DNA from: Cytophagia bacterium | Lineage (GTDB): Bacteria > Bacteroidota > Bacteroidia > Cytophagales > Spirosomataceae | Assembly: GCA_004293645.1 (NCBI GenBank) | Contig: REAB01000087.1 | Location: forward strand, 1 to 33,939 | DNA: 33,939 bases | Direction of reading: 5' to 3' | Shown here: positions 14,455 through 22,779 of the stretch, in pieces | How positions within the stretch are numbered: the first letter of the stretch is position 1 | How the letters are laid out: the number at the start of each line of letters is the position of its first letter | Notes under the pieces: model-generated | What the model saw: the letters and a program-made list of their open reading frames with translations, nothing else | Databases searched by the model: none | Told to the model about the DNA's origin: nothing | Translations under genes and position numbers: made by a program

Positions 14455-14587
14455 CTGCCGTAGTCAGTGTCTTCACTGACTACTTCAATACACAAACGTG
14501 CCAAACTCGCTCTGAATCGCCTCTGCCGTAGTCAGTGTCTTCACTGACTACTTCAATACACAAACGTGCCAAACTCGCTCTGAATCG
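14455..14587. repeat. 65-bp tandem duplication with hairpins (end of purM)
   Basis: Bases 14455-14519 are identical to 14523-14587. Each copy contains a perfect hairpin, GTAGTCAGTG-TCTT-CACTGACTAC (14460-14483 and 14528-14551), followed by the last codons of purM. The second copy overlaps the live purM 3' end; the first is a spare copy of the purM tail. A shorter third piece of the repeat (GCCGTAGTCAGTGTCT) spans the stop codon of the S41 gene around 14438-14453. The hairpin may terminate both converging genes. Confidence 0.95.
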
Positions 14588-15716
14588 TTACTTTTTTGCC
14601 TTCGTTTGGCAAGACGTGGCCAATTATTTGTGCTTCAATGCCAAACGATTGGGCAATTTCGATGACACGCGCGGCGTATTGTTGCGGCAAATATACCTCC
14701 AAGCGGTGGCCCATGTTGAATACTTTGTACATTTCTTCCCAGCTCGTATCGCTCTCTTGCTGAATCATTTTGAAGAGTGGCGGCAGTTCAAACAAGTTAT
14801 CTTTGACCACGTGCAGGTTGTCAATAAAATGCAGCACTTTGGTTTGTGCGCCACCGCTGCAATGCACCACGCCGTGAATATGTGGGCGTAGTTCTTCCAA
14901 AAAAACTTTGGCCATGGGCGCGTACGTGCGCGTGGGCGAAAGTATGAGCTGCCCCACCGTGAGTGGCGTGCCTTCGGCGGCTTCAGTAAGTTGGCGTGAC
15001 CCACTGTATATGAGCGAACTGTGAATTTCGGGGTCGTAACTTTCGGGATATTTGGCCGCCAAATACGTGGCCAGTACGTCGTGGCGGGCCGAGGTAAGGC
15101 CGTTGCTGCCCATGCCGCCGTTGTAAGTGTTTTCGTAAGTGGCCTGTCCAAAAGAAGCCAAACCCACTATTACGTCGCCCGCTTTGATGTTATCGTTCGA
15201 GATAACCTCGGCGCGTTTCATGCGGGCTATGATGGTGGTATTGACGGTAATGGTCCGCACCAAGTCACCCACGTCGGCGGTTTCGCCCCCTGTGCTGTAC
15301 GCTTCTATACCGTGGCTGCGGAGCATTTCCAATACTTCTTCCGTCCCGTTTATGATTTCGGCAATGACCTCGCCCGGTATTTTGCTTTTGTTGCGGTCTA
15401 TGCTCGACGACAGCAGCATGGGGCCTGTAGCACCCGCGCAAATGAGGTCGTCGGTGTTCATCACAATCGAGTCTTGCGCCACGCCACGCCACACCGACAG
15501 GTCGCCTGTTTCTTTCCAGTACAAATAAGCCAGTGCTGTTTTTGTGCCTGCGCCATCGGCGTGCATAAGGGTACAATAGGCGGGGTCGTTGGCCAAAATA
15601 TCGGGCACTATTTTACAGAAAGCCTTTGGAAACAGCCCTTTGTCTAATTTCTCAATGGCTTTGTGCACATCTTCTTTGGAGGCCGAAACCCCGCGTTGCA
15701 TATAACGGTCGGTCAT
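14553..15716 (-). CDS. purM: Phosphoribosylformylglycinamidine cyclo-ligase (AIR synthase, PurM)
   Basis: PurM converts formylglycinamidine ribonucleotide to aminoimidazole ribonucleotide with ATP, the fifth step of purine synthesis. The 387-residue protein has family segments HADGAGTKTALAY (about 53-65), VMNTDDLICAGATGP near 85-99, a STGGETADVGDLVR block around 141-154 and a VHCSGGAQTKVLHF segment. The somewhat long form is usual in Bacteroidota. It lies 55 bases downstream of the second methylase gene on the same strand, with no obvious TAnnTTTG promoter between them, so readthrough from the restriction-modification operon is possible. Its 3' end is part of a tandem duplication. Confidence 0.95.
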   Translation of the reverse strand: MTDRYMQRGVSASKEDVHKAIEKLDKGLFPKAFCKIVPDILANDPAYCTLMHADGAGTKTALAYLYWKETGDLSVWRGVAQDSIVMNTDDLICAGATGPMLLSSSIDRNKSKIPGEVIAEIINGTEEVLEMLRSHGIEAYSTGGETADVGDLVRTITVNTTIIARMKRAEVISNDNIKAGDVIVGLASFGQATYENTYNGGMGSNGLTSARHDVLATYLAAKYPESYDPEIHSSLIYSGSRQLTEAAEGTPLTVGQLILSPTRTYAPMAKVFLEELRPHIHGVVHCSGGAQTKVLHFIDNLHVVKDNLFELPPLFKMIQQESDTSWEEMYKVFNMGHRLEVYLPQQYAARVIEIAQSFGIEAQIIGHVLPNEGKKVTIQSEFGTFVY

Positions 15717-15771
15717 TGGGAGTGGTTTGTAGTTTTAGAATTTCCTGTTGTGTTGTGTGGGGTTAGCCTAC

Positions 15772-17589
15772 CTACACAAACATTGCGATTTGTCCATTAT
15801 TTGCAGGTGCCATTTCGTTTAGAAAATTGCCCCACAAGTTCAATGTCAAGTTAAGTTTATATTTGTCGTTTAGCTGACTTAATTCTGTTTCTAAATTTTG
15901 TTTGTTAATGGTTTTTGCTAATTCTAAAAGGTCAATTCGCATTAACACATCTTTTGTGAAAGTTCTTTTTGCGTCGGTAAAAGTTACTGATTGCAAAAAT
16001 TGCTTTGTTGTATCTGAATTTAAAAGTATCAAAGCATAGACCGCAAATTCTATTTTGTCGAAACCTATCAAATAGCAAGTGTCGTCAAGCATTACTGGCT
16101 TGTTGGCTTGCGGTAAAACCAATGTGAAATGAAATGTTTTATAAAGCCCAGATATGGCAACTTTATAAGGCTTAAACGAATAATCGCCAATGCCAAAAAT
16201 TGAAAATTGAGGTTTGTTGTTATAAATACTTGATTTCCTTGCATCAAACTTTTCGTGATGCGCTGTCAAGTATTGATATGTTTTAGGGTAATCGTATTTT
16301 ATGTATTTGGTTTCTTGGCCAACTTTTTTTTGTGTAACAATTGTAAATTTTCTTGTTTGGCTGATGACTGTATTTTTAAGGTCAGAACTTTTAAGAAGAC
16401 CATAAACTAAGCCATCTTCTAACTCCACTGCTTCATTTAAGCCATTTACATAATGTCCGTTTGCTTTATCTAATTCCATGATACTTGAACAGTCGTGTTT
16501 CAAGCCTTGTCGCCAAACAAAAGGACATTCTCCATCAATTTCTTTTGTGTGAATGTACGTATTGATATTTGAAACAAATTTGCGGTCCGGTACGCCGAAG
16601 CGGGCGTTCCGAGCGTTTAGCCAACCGAATTTTTGATAGGGTGGGTCGGCGTTCCGATTTTGGTTATTATAAAAATCAAACTCGGTGCAATCAAATTCAG
16701 GCGTAGTATTTAATTCACAATAAAATAAAGAGGCTTCAACAGAAACATTAAATTCTTTCTTGCTGTCAATGCAATGCTTTTCGATAGATGCAATGTTGTA
16801 TTTATTTTTAGTTTGGTCAAATACAATGTTTTTAACAACAGAGTTTTTAACTAACAAAAGTAAATGTCCTTTCATTTTTTGAAAAGTTTGGAGCATTGTA
16901 ATGGTAATAAATTCCGCAATGTCAAAGTTTCCTTTGCCTGTCATGGCATCTAAACCACTATGATTTTTAAAATTCGTTTTCTTTGGAAGATTTGTAGAAC
17001 TGAGGCTTCCCAATTTTGAGTTTGTAACCCACGGTGGATTGCCAATTACTAAAATATCTTTCTCTGAAAATTGCTTTTCTATTTGTTTAAAGTCGAAGTC
17101 AAAAACATTGCAATGAACAATAGAAATTACAGGTCTTTTCGTTTCGGGATTGTCGAGAAAAAAGTTAACAATACTAAATTTAGTTTCCCATACATACGGT
17201 TTGTAAATTTCGATTCCGAATATATTTTGGATGCTCGGGAAATTCTTTAATGAAGCGATGATAAAATTGCCCTTTCCACAAGTTGGCTCAACAATTATTT
17301 CGGGTGAAATATTTTTTGAAACTAAATGTAGTATTACTTTATTGGCTAAATCTTCATTGGTTTGAAAGTCGCCATATTCTGCTCTGTCAGGCTCTTCAAA
17401 TATATTGCAATTGTCAGAAATAACTTCTTTGAGTGTTTCAAAATCGGCATCGTTGTCAAAAAAACATTTGATACCAAAGGCATCAAATAGTTGGCGATTG
17501 GCTAATTCAAATGATAAGGTATTTCTTAAATGCTGATTTAAGAAATCCGAAACTTCATGACTAATATCTGCTCCAAATACCTTCATCAT
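15772..17589 (-). CDS. N6-adenine DNA methyltransferase of a type II R-M system
   Basis: The 605-residue protein is a gamma-class adenine methylase. A motif X-like YGDFQT is at 72-77, the SAM-binding motif I EPTCGKGNF at 101-109, and catalytic motif IV NPPW at 184-187. The roughly 400-residue C-terminal part should hold the target-recognition region. The downstream partner of the operon is missing because this is the last gene. Its ATG at 17589 overlaps the stop of the PD-(D/E)XK endonuclease gene as ATGA, so the two are coupled and form a system. I cannot name the recognition sequence. Base composition is clearly more A+T-rich than purM or the oxidoreductase, in keeping with horizontal acquisition. 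A second ATG at 17586 is an equally possible start. Confidence 0.85.
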   Translation of the reverse strand: MMKVFGADISHEVSDFLNQHLRNTLSFELANRQLFDAFGIKCFFDNDADFETLKEVISDNCNIFEEPDRAEYGDFQTNEDLANKVILHLVSKNISPEIIVEPTCGKGNFIIASLKNFPSIQNIFGIEIYKPYVWETKFSIVNFFLDNPETKRPVISIVHCNVFDFDFKQIEKQFSEKDILVIGNPPWVTNSKLGSLSSTNLPKKTNFKNHSGLDAMTGKGNFDIAEFITITMLQTFQKMKGHLLLLVKNSVVKNIVFDQTKNKYNIASIEKHCIDSKKEFNVSVEASLFYCELNTTPEFDCTEFDFYNNQNRNADPPYQKFGWLNARNARFGVPDRKFVSNINTYIHTKEIDGECPFVWRQGLKHDCSSIMELDKANGHYVNGLNEAVELEDGLVYGLLKSSDLKNTVISQTRKFTIVTQKKVGQETKYIKYDYPKTYQYLTAHHEKFDARKSSIYNNKPQFSIFGIGDYSFKPYKVAISGLYKTFHFTLVLPQANKPVMLDDTCYLIGFDKIEFAVYALILLNSDTTKQFLQSVTFTDAKRTFTKDVLMRIDLLELAKTINKQNLETELSQLNDKYKLNLTLNLWGNFLNEMAPANNGQIAMFV

Positions 17590-18284
17590 TTTGGTTTATT
17601 ATAACTCACTATTTTTGAAATGCCCGAAATATCGTCAACCAACGCCACAATCCTTTGGTATTGTAATCTCCATTGCAGGGCATTAGAAATAGTCAAATAA
17701 CCTTGTTTTGGTGGCGTTTGTAAAATTTGTTCAGCTAATTGAGATAGCGTTATTTCGTCTGCTGGAATATTTTTGTCTTGTAGATAAGCAATAATATCAG
17801 CTTCATTGGCTTTGTCTTTAACCATTTCTCTCAAACGGAAAGTGGTTGTATAGTCGGCAGTTCGTTCTTTTGAAACAAATGAGCAGTTCACGAAGTTAAG
17901 CGTGGCAGTTTTTGTTTTTTCATCATCTGTTTTGTCATAAACGAAAACAAGCAAGTTATAACCTAATCCAAATATTTTCTGTTTTGCATCTTTAAAAGGG
18001 CAAGAAGATTGAGGTTGTTTTATTGAAGTTACTTTGATGTCAGTTAAAATGTCTTCTGAGGGCAAATCAACGCCACTTGCCGATGAACCAATTGTAACTT
18101 CGTATTTATGGTGTAAATGCTTTTGAAATTTCTGTTCGATTAACGTGCCAACAGCTTTGCCGTCGGTAACGCCAAAAAGTTCTTTATGCTGAAATTTTGA
18201 TTGTACAACACAAAAAAATTGGGCTTCTTCAATGAGTTTGGGTATGGTAAGTTTTTCTTTCATTTCCGTGTTGTTCTCTCCCAT
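17586..18284 (-). CDS. PD-(D/E)XK type II restriction endonuclease (specificity unknown)
   Basis: The 232-residue protein has a plausible PD-(D/E)XK nuclease core: GVDLPSEDILTDIKVTS gives Asp73 and the D-I-K triad at 82-84. IEQKFQKHL, a few residues earlier, resembles the preceding helix with its glutamate. I do not recognise the subfamily. The role follows from the core plus its translational coupling to the adenine methylase gene downstream. The start at 18284 overlaps the oxidoreductase stop by one base (TGATG). A later ATG at 18263 (MKEKLTIPKL) is an alternative that would leave a 20-base gap. The gene is A+T-rich compared with the oxidoreductase. Confidence 0.75.
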   Translation of the reverse strand: MGENNTEMKEKLTIPKLIEEAQFFCVVQSKFQHKELFGVTDGKAVGTLIEQKFQKHLHHKYEVTIGSSASGVDLPSEDILTDIKVTSIKQPQSSCPFKDAKQKIFGLGYNLLVFVYDKTDDEKTKTATLNFVNCSFVSKERTADYTTTFRLREMVKDKANEADIIAYLQDKNIPADEITLSQLAEQILQTPPKQGYLTISNALQWRLQYQRIVALVDDISGISKIVSYNKPK

Positions 18285-19261
18285 CAATAAGTCAATCCAA
18301 TTTGAGCACGAACATTGTCTAATAGCGTCATTAAATTGAGGCTGTCGGTCAGCGTCCAAACGGGGCTTTCGGTTAAGCCTTGTTGCAAACATTCGCCCAC
18401 GTGAATAGCCTCGTAGTCGTAGCCAAAAGTAGGGCGGTCGAAATCAAAAAACGCGCTCGTGCCGTCGTAGCGTTCGAGGGTTACGCCTTTGCTTTCGTGC
18501 CAACGTGAGTGAATTTTGATAAAGCCTTCTTCGCCATACACAAAGCCTTCGCAGGGTGTTTTGGCCATAAAGGTACAATCTAAAAATGCAAAAGTACCGT
18601 TGGTGTATTGCATAGTCATGCCCGTAGATTCGTCCACGCCCGTTGGTCCAAAAACCGCCGAAGCCGTAATTTTGGTGGGCATTCCGAGTATTAAATAAGA
18701 CAAAAACAGCGGATAAATGCCAATATCAAGCAGCGCGCCGCCGCCCAAATCTTTGTTGAAAGTGCGCGACTGTGAGTCGAATGGTGCTTTAAAACCAAAA
18801 TCGGCTTTCACGCCCACGAGTTTGCCAATGGCTCCTGTTTCGACGAGTTCGCGGGTTTTTAGAACAGTAGGCATAAACCGCGACCAGAGGGCTTCCATCA
18901 AAAACACATTTTTGGCTTTGGCCAGTGTTACCATTTCTTGTACCTGCGGCAGGTTCATGGCAAAGGGTTTTTCGCACAGCACGGCAATGCCCGCGTTGAG
19001 GCACATCAACGTTTGCTCGTGGTGGCCTGTGTGCGGCGAAGCAATATAAACCGCGTCTAAATCGGGACAACTGAGCAACTCTTCGTAGCTGCCAAAAGCG
19101 TGCGGCGCGTTGTATTCTGCCGCAAAAACTTGCGCCCGCGCCAGGTTGCGTGAGGCCACCGCCAACAATTTAGCCCCTGGAATGCATTTTAAATCTTGCG
19201 CAAACTTGTGCGCAATGCGCCCAGGTGCCATAATTCCCCAATTAATAGTGCCGTTTTTCAT
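18284..19261 (-). CDS. Gfo/Idh/MocA family oxidoreductase
   Basis: The 325-residue protein belongs to the NAD(P)-dependent glucose-fructose oxidoreductase/inositol dehydrogenase family. It has an N-terminal Rossmann start (WGIMAPGRIAHKFAQDL), AVYIASPHTGHHEQTL near 70-85 and the catalytic-lysine motif CEKPFAMN around 96-103. A GGGALLDIGIYP segment near 173-184 is typical of the dimeric dihydrodiol dehydrogenase/YvaA-like branch. The substrate is probably a sugar or related alcohol. It is oddly placed: its ATG overlaps the stop of the HincII-like endonuclease gene (ATGA, 19258-19261), and its stop overlaps the start of the second endonuclease gene (TGATG). It is more G+C-rich than both neighbours, like the chromosomal genes outside the island. 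Confidence 0.9.
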   Translation of the reverse strand: MKNGTINWGIMAPGRIAHKFAQDLKCIPGAKLLAVASRNLARAQVFAAEYNAPHAFGSYEELLSCPDLDAVYIASPHTGHHEQTLMCLNAGIAVLCEKPFAMNLPQVQEMVTLAKAKNVFLMEALWSRFMPTVLKTRELVETGAIGKLVGVKADFGFKAPFDSQSRTFNKDLGGGALLDIGIYPLFLSYLILGMPTKITASAVFGPTGVDESTGMTMQYTNGTFAFLDCTFMAKTPCEGFVYGEEGFIKIHSRWHESKGVTLERYDGTSAFFDFDRPTFGYDYEAIHVGECLQQGLTESPVWTLTDSLNLMTLLDNVRAQIGLTY

Positions 19262-20037
19262 GCGTCTTTTTGCTCAATATATTTTTCAAATGGTTTGACA
19301 AACTTGGTTATCATATCGTTGGCGCGTTTTTTGGCCTGGGTTACAAAATGTTTGAGATAGCGTTTTGCCCACTCTTCCATGTTACCTTCAAAGGTTTGTT
19401 CTAAATCGCAGACATGAAACTGTATTTGCATAGCCGCCGCCCAATTGATGTACAAACTCATCGGATTTGACTTGTATAAACTTACAAAATGGGCATCTTT
19501 ACAAACCAATCTGTCGTTGCTTAACTCCCAGTCTATTTCAAAATAGTTGATTGTAAAATTATCAAACTCTTTATTATCAAGCATTTTAGCACAAACTTGA
19601 GCCAATTTATAGGCCGAAATAATATTGGGTGGCTGGGCTGATTTTGATAAGTTTCTGGTTTTAATGTCAATGATTTCGTAAAAGTCATCTTTTACTACCA
19701 AAATATCTGCCGTGTCATTTTGTTTTTCGTCAAAAGGATTTTCAATACTCCATTTATCAGTTGCATTCTTGCCACGGCTCAATAAAAACAATACCGTTGG
19801 AGAATTGAACAGCGCTTGTCTTGCCCCATGTCCGATAATTTCAGGATTATTGCTGTACAAATCATTCAAATATTCGTATTGCCTAAAAGTATGAGCGGGA
19901 AGCTGCTTTTTCATTTCGCTGTAAACGTGTTTATCGAAAGGTTCGCCTGCTGCGTGCCCCGAAAGCGTTCCTGAGAGTGGTTTGGTTACCGAAGTTCCTT
20001 TCAGTTTCTCAATCAATTCTGTGTAGTTCACGTTCAT
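19258..20037 (-). CDS. HincII/HindII-family type II restriction endonuclease
   Basis: This 259-residue protein closely resembles HincII (GTYRAC) as I recall its sequence: SGTLSGHAAGEPF, QYEYLNDL, LFNSPTVLFLLSRGK, KQNDTADILVVKD, and NWAAAMQIQFHV near the end. The catalytic residues of HincII (D114, D127, K129) correspond to Asp111, Asp124 and Lys126 in this numbering (DIK at 124-126). Gln135 corresponds to the DNA-intercalating Gln138 of HincII, and Asn138 to its Asn141. The length is the same as the family. The gene follows the methylase gene after 4 bases and overlaps the oxidoreductase start. Blunt cleavage within GTYRAC is predicted from homology and not shown by the window itself. Confidence 0.93.
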   Translation of the reverse strand: MNVNYTELIEKLKGTSVTKPLSGTLSGHAAGEPFDKHVYSEMKKQLPAHTFRQYEYLNDLYSNNPEIIGHGARQALFNSPTVLFLLSRGKNATDKWSIENPFDEKQNDTADILVVKDDFYEIIDIKTRNLSKSAQPPNIISAYKLAQVCAKMLDNKEFDNFTINYFEIDWELSNDRLVCKDAHFVSLYKSNPMSLYINWAAAMQIQFHVCDLEQTFEGNMEEWAKRYLKHFVTQAKKRANDMITKFVKPFEKYIEQKDA

Positions 20038-20041
20038 GACG

Positions 20042-21655
20042 CTATTTCAAAAGCTCATTAAAAGATTGATTAATTTGTGCAAGCACCTGTTCATCTTGTT
20101 TTACCACATATTTTTGAGTTAAACCGGTGATTGAATTGTGCAATGAAACCTCGTTTTTATTATTCCAATCAATCAATTTAAAGGGAATACTGGCAATCGG
20201 TTTTTCCGAAAACTCTACAATGTTACCCTTTATAATTCCATTACATTTGAGCCAATCAAAGATAATTGGGTTGTTAAGATAAGCTACGATGTATTCAATA
20301 CTTTCTTTAGTATTGGGCTTTTTGAAAATAGCCGTAACATCTTGCGTTGGGAAAACGCCTTCTTGCACCAAGGCAAAGCGAAAGTGGGCTTTTCGACCAG
20401 TATCTCGGTATGAAATGCGCTCTTTACAAGGTACAAAAATGCGTTTTTCTTGCTTTTTAAATAGGTTAAAGTTTCTCAAAAACACCCATTCCCAGTAATT
20501 TATTTTCTTGTTGTACTGGTATCTATTTCCCAAATCTTCTTTGTATTTCTCAAAATGTTGGTAAAAATTAGGGTATTTTTTCTCAAAATCGGACTCTTCT
20601 AAGCCTTCTTTTATGAAAATATATTTGGTGGTTTTTTCTGCAAAAAATGGCTTTAAGTCTTTGGCTTTTACCACGCTCAAAGTTGCATTTTGCTCTATTT
20701 CATTCAATGTATGGCCATTAAGCTGAAACGCTTTGTCCAAACCACTTACCAAACCATTGCCAATATCGCAAACATCACCAATCGTATAAAACTGTGCGCC
20801 TTTATCAGGACTATCGAAAAGGTTTAAAACGGTATCCTGTTTCTTTTTGAGACAGTTGTTTTCCAGAATCTTCAATTTTGCCCTGACCTCGTCTGTTTGT
20901 AAAAGCCATCTTTCATTGGCCTTAAAATGAGCTACTTGCAGGTATTCTGCGTCGGGCATTTCTTCCCTAAACTTTAATTTATGGAGCGTTTGTGCAGTTA
21001 GTTTTTGGCTGGCATAAAACTTGGCCACTTTTATTTTGCTTGTTTTTGGGCGACTCTTTACAAACTTAAAAATTACGATTGACACCGTAACTTTCTCAAA
21101 AATAGGTGTTTCGTTGAAGTGATAAATTTCTTCAAAATGGCCATTTGTAGCCATATAATTTCGCAAAGAAATAGAGTGAGTCGTGTTCATCCAGTATTCG
21201 GGACAAATAAAAATGAGTTGCCCGTTTTCGTTCAGAAGCGTGATAGATTTGAGGATAAAAATGTACAGATAGTCGCACAAAGAGTTGAAGTATTGATTCC
21301 AAAGGGCACTTGTGGCCAGCTCTTGCTTCAAATGCTTTTCTAAGTTTTTCCAGCGGATATAGGGCGGGTTGCCGATGATGAGGTCGAAAGTTGTCTCAAT
21401 TTGGGCCATAACAAAACTTTCGTATCTTACTTCTGTAAACTCTTGGGCTAAATCTTCGTCAATTTCGTAGGCGGTTAAATCATTGAAATCTTTTTGTCGG
21501 AGTAATTTTAGAAAAATGCCTTCTCCGCAAGCAGGTTCTAAAATTTTTGATTGGGCAGAAATATCAGCCATTTCAATCATAAAATTAGCCACTACTTCTG
21601 GTGTAAAGTATTGCCCAAATTTGTTTTTGGCACTATTTTTTGCGGCGACTTCCAT
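20042..21655 (-). CDS. N6-adenine DNA methyltransferase, M.HincII-like
   Basis: The 537-residue protein is a gamma-class adenine methylase partnering the HincII-like endonuclease. Motif X FGQYFTPE is at 13-20, SAM motif I ILEPACGEGIF at 38-48, and catalytic NPPY at 96-99. A long C-terminal target-recognition part includes FVPCKERISYRDTGRKAHF. It should methylate adenine in GTYRAC and protect the host. The start at 21655 gives motif X at the usual distance from the N-terminus. The gene lies 20 bases after the cvfB-like stop, without a visible TAnnTTTG promoter, so it may be transcribed with that gene. Composition is A+T-rich relative to the cvfB-like gene. Confidence 0.92.
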   Translation of the reverse strand: MEVAAKNSAKNKFGQYFTPEVVANFMIEMADISAQSKILEPACGEGIFLKLLRQKDFNDLTAYEIDEDLAQEFTEVRYESFVMAQIETTFDLIIGNPPYIRWKNLEKHLKQELATSALWNQYFNSLCDYLYIFILKSITLLNENGQLIFICPEYWMNTTHSISLRNYMATNGHFEEIYHFNETPIFEKVTVSIVIFKFVKSRPKTSKIKVAKFYASQKLTAQTLHKLKFREEMPDAEYLQVAHFKANERWLLQTDEVRAKLKILENNCLKKKQDTVLNLFDSPDKGAQFYTIGDVCDIGNGLVSGLDKAFQLNGHTLNEIEQNATLSVVKAKDLKPFFAEKTTKYIFIKEGLEESDFEKKYPNFYQHFEKYKEDLGNRYQYNKKINYWEWVFLRNFNLFKKQEKRIFVPCKERISYRDTGRKAHFRFALVQEGVFPTQDVTAIFKKPNTKESIEYIVAYLNNPIIFDWLKCNGIIKGNIVEFSEKPIASIPFKLIDWNNKNEVSLHNSITGLTQKYVVKQDEQVLAQINQSFNELLK

Positions 21656-21675
21656 TCAAAATTGGCTAATAAACA

Positions 21676-22542
21676 CTAATCTGCTTTTGCGGCTTCTTGG
21701 GGCGAGGCAATGAGCGAAATACCGCTGGGTTGAATCAAAATTTTGCGCTCACGGTAGAGCGTGCCAATGGCTTTCTTAAAATTTTTCTTGCTCATCTCAA
21801 ATTGGGCATAAATGACGGCAGGTTCGCTGTGGTCGCCGATGGGCAAAAAACCACCATTGGCCACCAACTGCGCCAGCACTTTTTCGGTAGCCGATTCTAC
21901 CACGGCCAAATAACCTTGCCGTTGCAGCACCACGTCAATGGTCAAATCTTCGCGGATATTTTTGATGTAGGCCGTTAGTCGGTCGCCAATTTTAAGGGGC
22001 TGAAAAATCTCATTATTGTAAACCAAGCCACGGTATAAGTCGTTGATAATGACGTTGAAACCCAAGTCGCTGCGCTCATAGACGAGTATTTCAACCTCTT
22101 GCATTACCTCCAAGTCAATGTCGTCGAACTCCAAATAGCGGTTTACTTTGCACGAGCCAATGAGGCGGTCGGTGGTGGGGTCGAGCACACAAAAAACGGT
22201 TGTCCATTGGCCTTCGTCGAGCGGGGTATTTTGCTCTCGAAACGGCACCAAAAGGTCTTTTTCGAGGCCCCAATCCAAAAATGCGCCGTAGCTGCTCACC
22301 GACTTGACGCATAAATACGCAAACTGATTGCGCTCCACCAGCGGCACTAAGTTGGTCGCAATGACGCGGTCTTCGGAGTCTTTATAGACAAACACCTCTA
22401 CGGTGTCGCCCTCGTGCAAGTCTTTGACGGAGAAGTATTTGAAGGGCAGCAGCACGTCGTTGCCTTCGTCGTCGCCCAAAAACATACCCACGCTCGTGAT
22501 GCGCAAGGCTGTTAGCTTATTTTTTGTTCCTATTTCTATCAT
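21676..22542 (-). CDS. CvfB/YitL-like S1 RNA-binding protein
   Basis: The 288-residue protein has the CvfB layout: tandem S1-like OB folds (about 5-60, 65-130 and 140-215) and a C-terminal winged-helix region (about 225-280, FEMSKKNFKKAIGTLYRERK). Recognisable segments are FLGDDEGNDVLLPFKYF, SYGAFLDWGLEKDLLVPF and a FNVIINDLYRGLVYNNEIF block. CvfB-type proteins bind RNA and affect virulence regulation in staphylococci; the role here is unknown. It is the upstream neighbour of the restriction-modification operon on the same strand and probably the old chromosomal neighbour of the genes beyond it. Confidence 0.85.
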   Translation of the reverse strand: MIEIGTKNKLTALRITSVGMFLGDDEGNDVLLPFKYFSVKDLHEGDTVEVFVYKDSEDRVIATNLVPLVERNQFAYLCVKSVSSYGAFLDWGLEKDLLVPFREQNTPLDEGQWTTVFCVLDPTTDRLIGSCKVNRYLEFDDIDLEVMQEVEILVYERSDLGFNVIINDLYRGLVYNNEIFQPLKIGDRLTAYIKNIREDLTIDVVLQRQGYLAVVESATEKVLAQLVANGGFLPIGDHSEPAVIYAQFEMSKKNFKKAIGTLYRERKILIQPSGISLIASPQEAAKAD

Positions 22543-22779
22543 TTACCCATTTTTTTTAACCCCCAAACTGCGCAAAAAACCAAACGAACCAACTGCTGAT
22601 TACTGAAATTTAAAATTGAATTGTACCCAAAGTAAACACTTCGTTTGCTAACAACCAAAGCGAAGATACGAGTAAATCATCGTAAAGGTCTATGATTTTG
22701 TACATTACGTCGCTTAGATAGTTCTAAAAATTGCAAAAATCAGTAACTTTCGTCTGTGTTTTTGATACCTACATTGCCC

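Noticed and set aside
15021-15647. Plus-strand frame of 208 codons within purM
   Set aside because: It is antisense to conserved PurM coding sequence and has no start signals or recognisable motifs.
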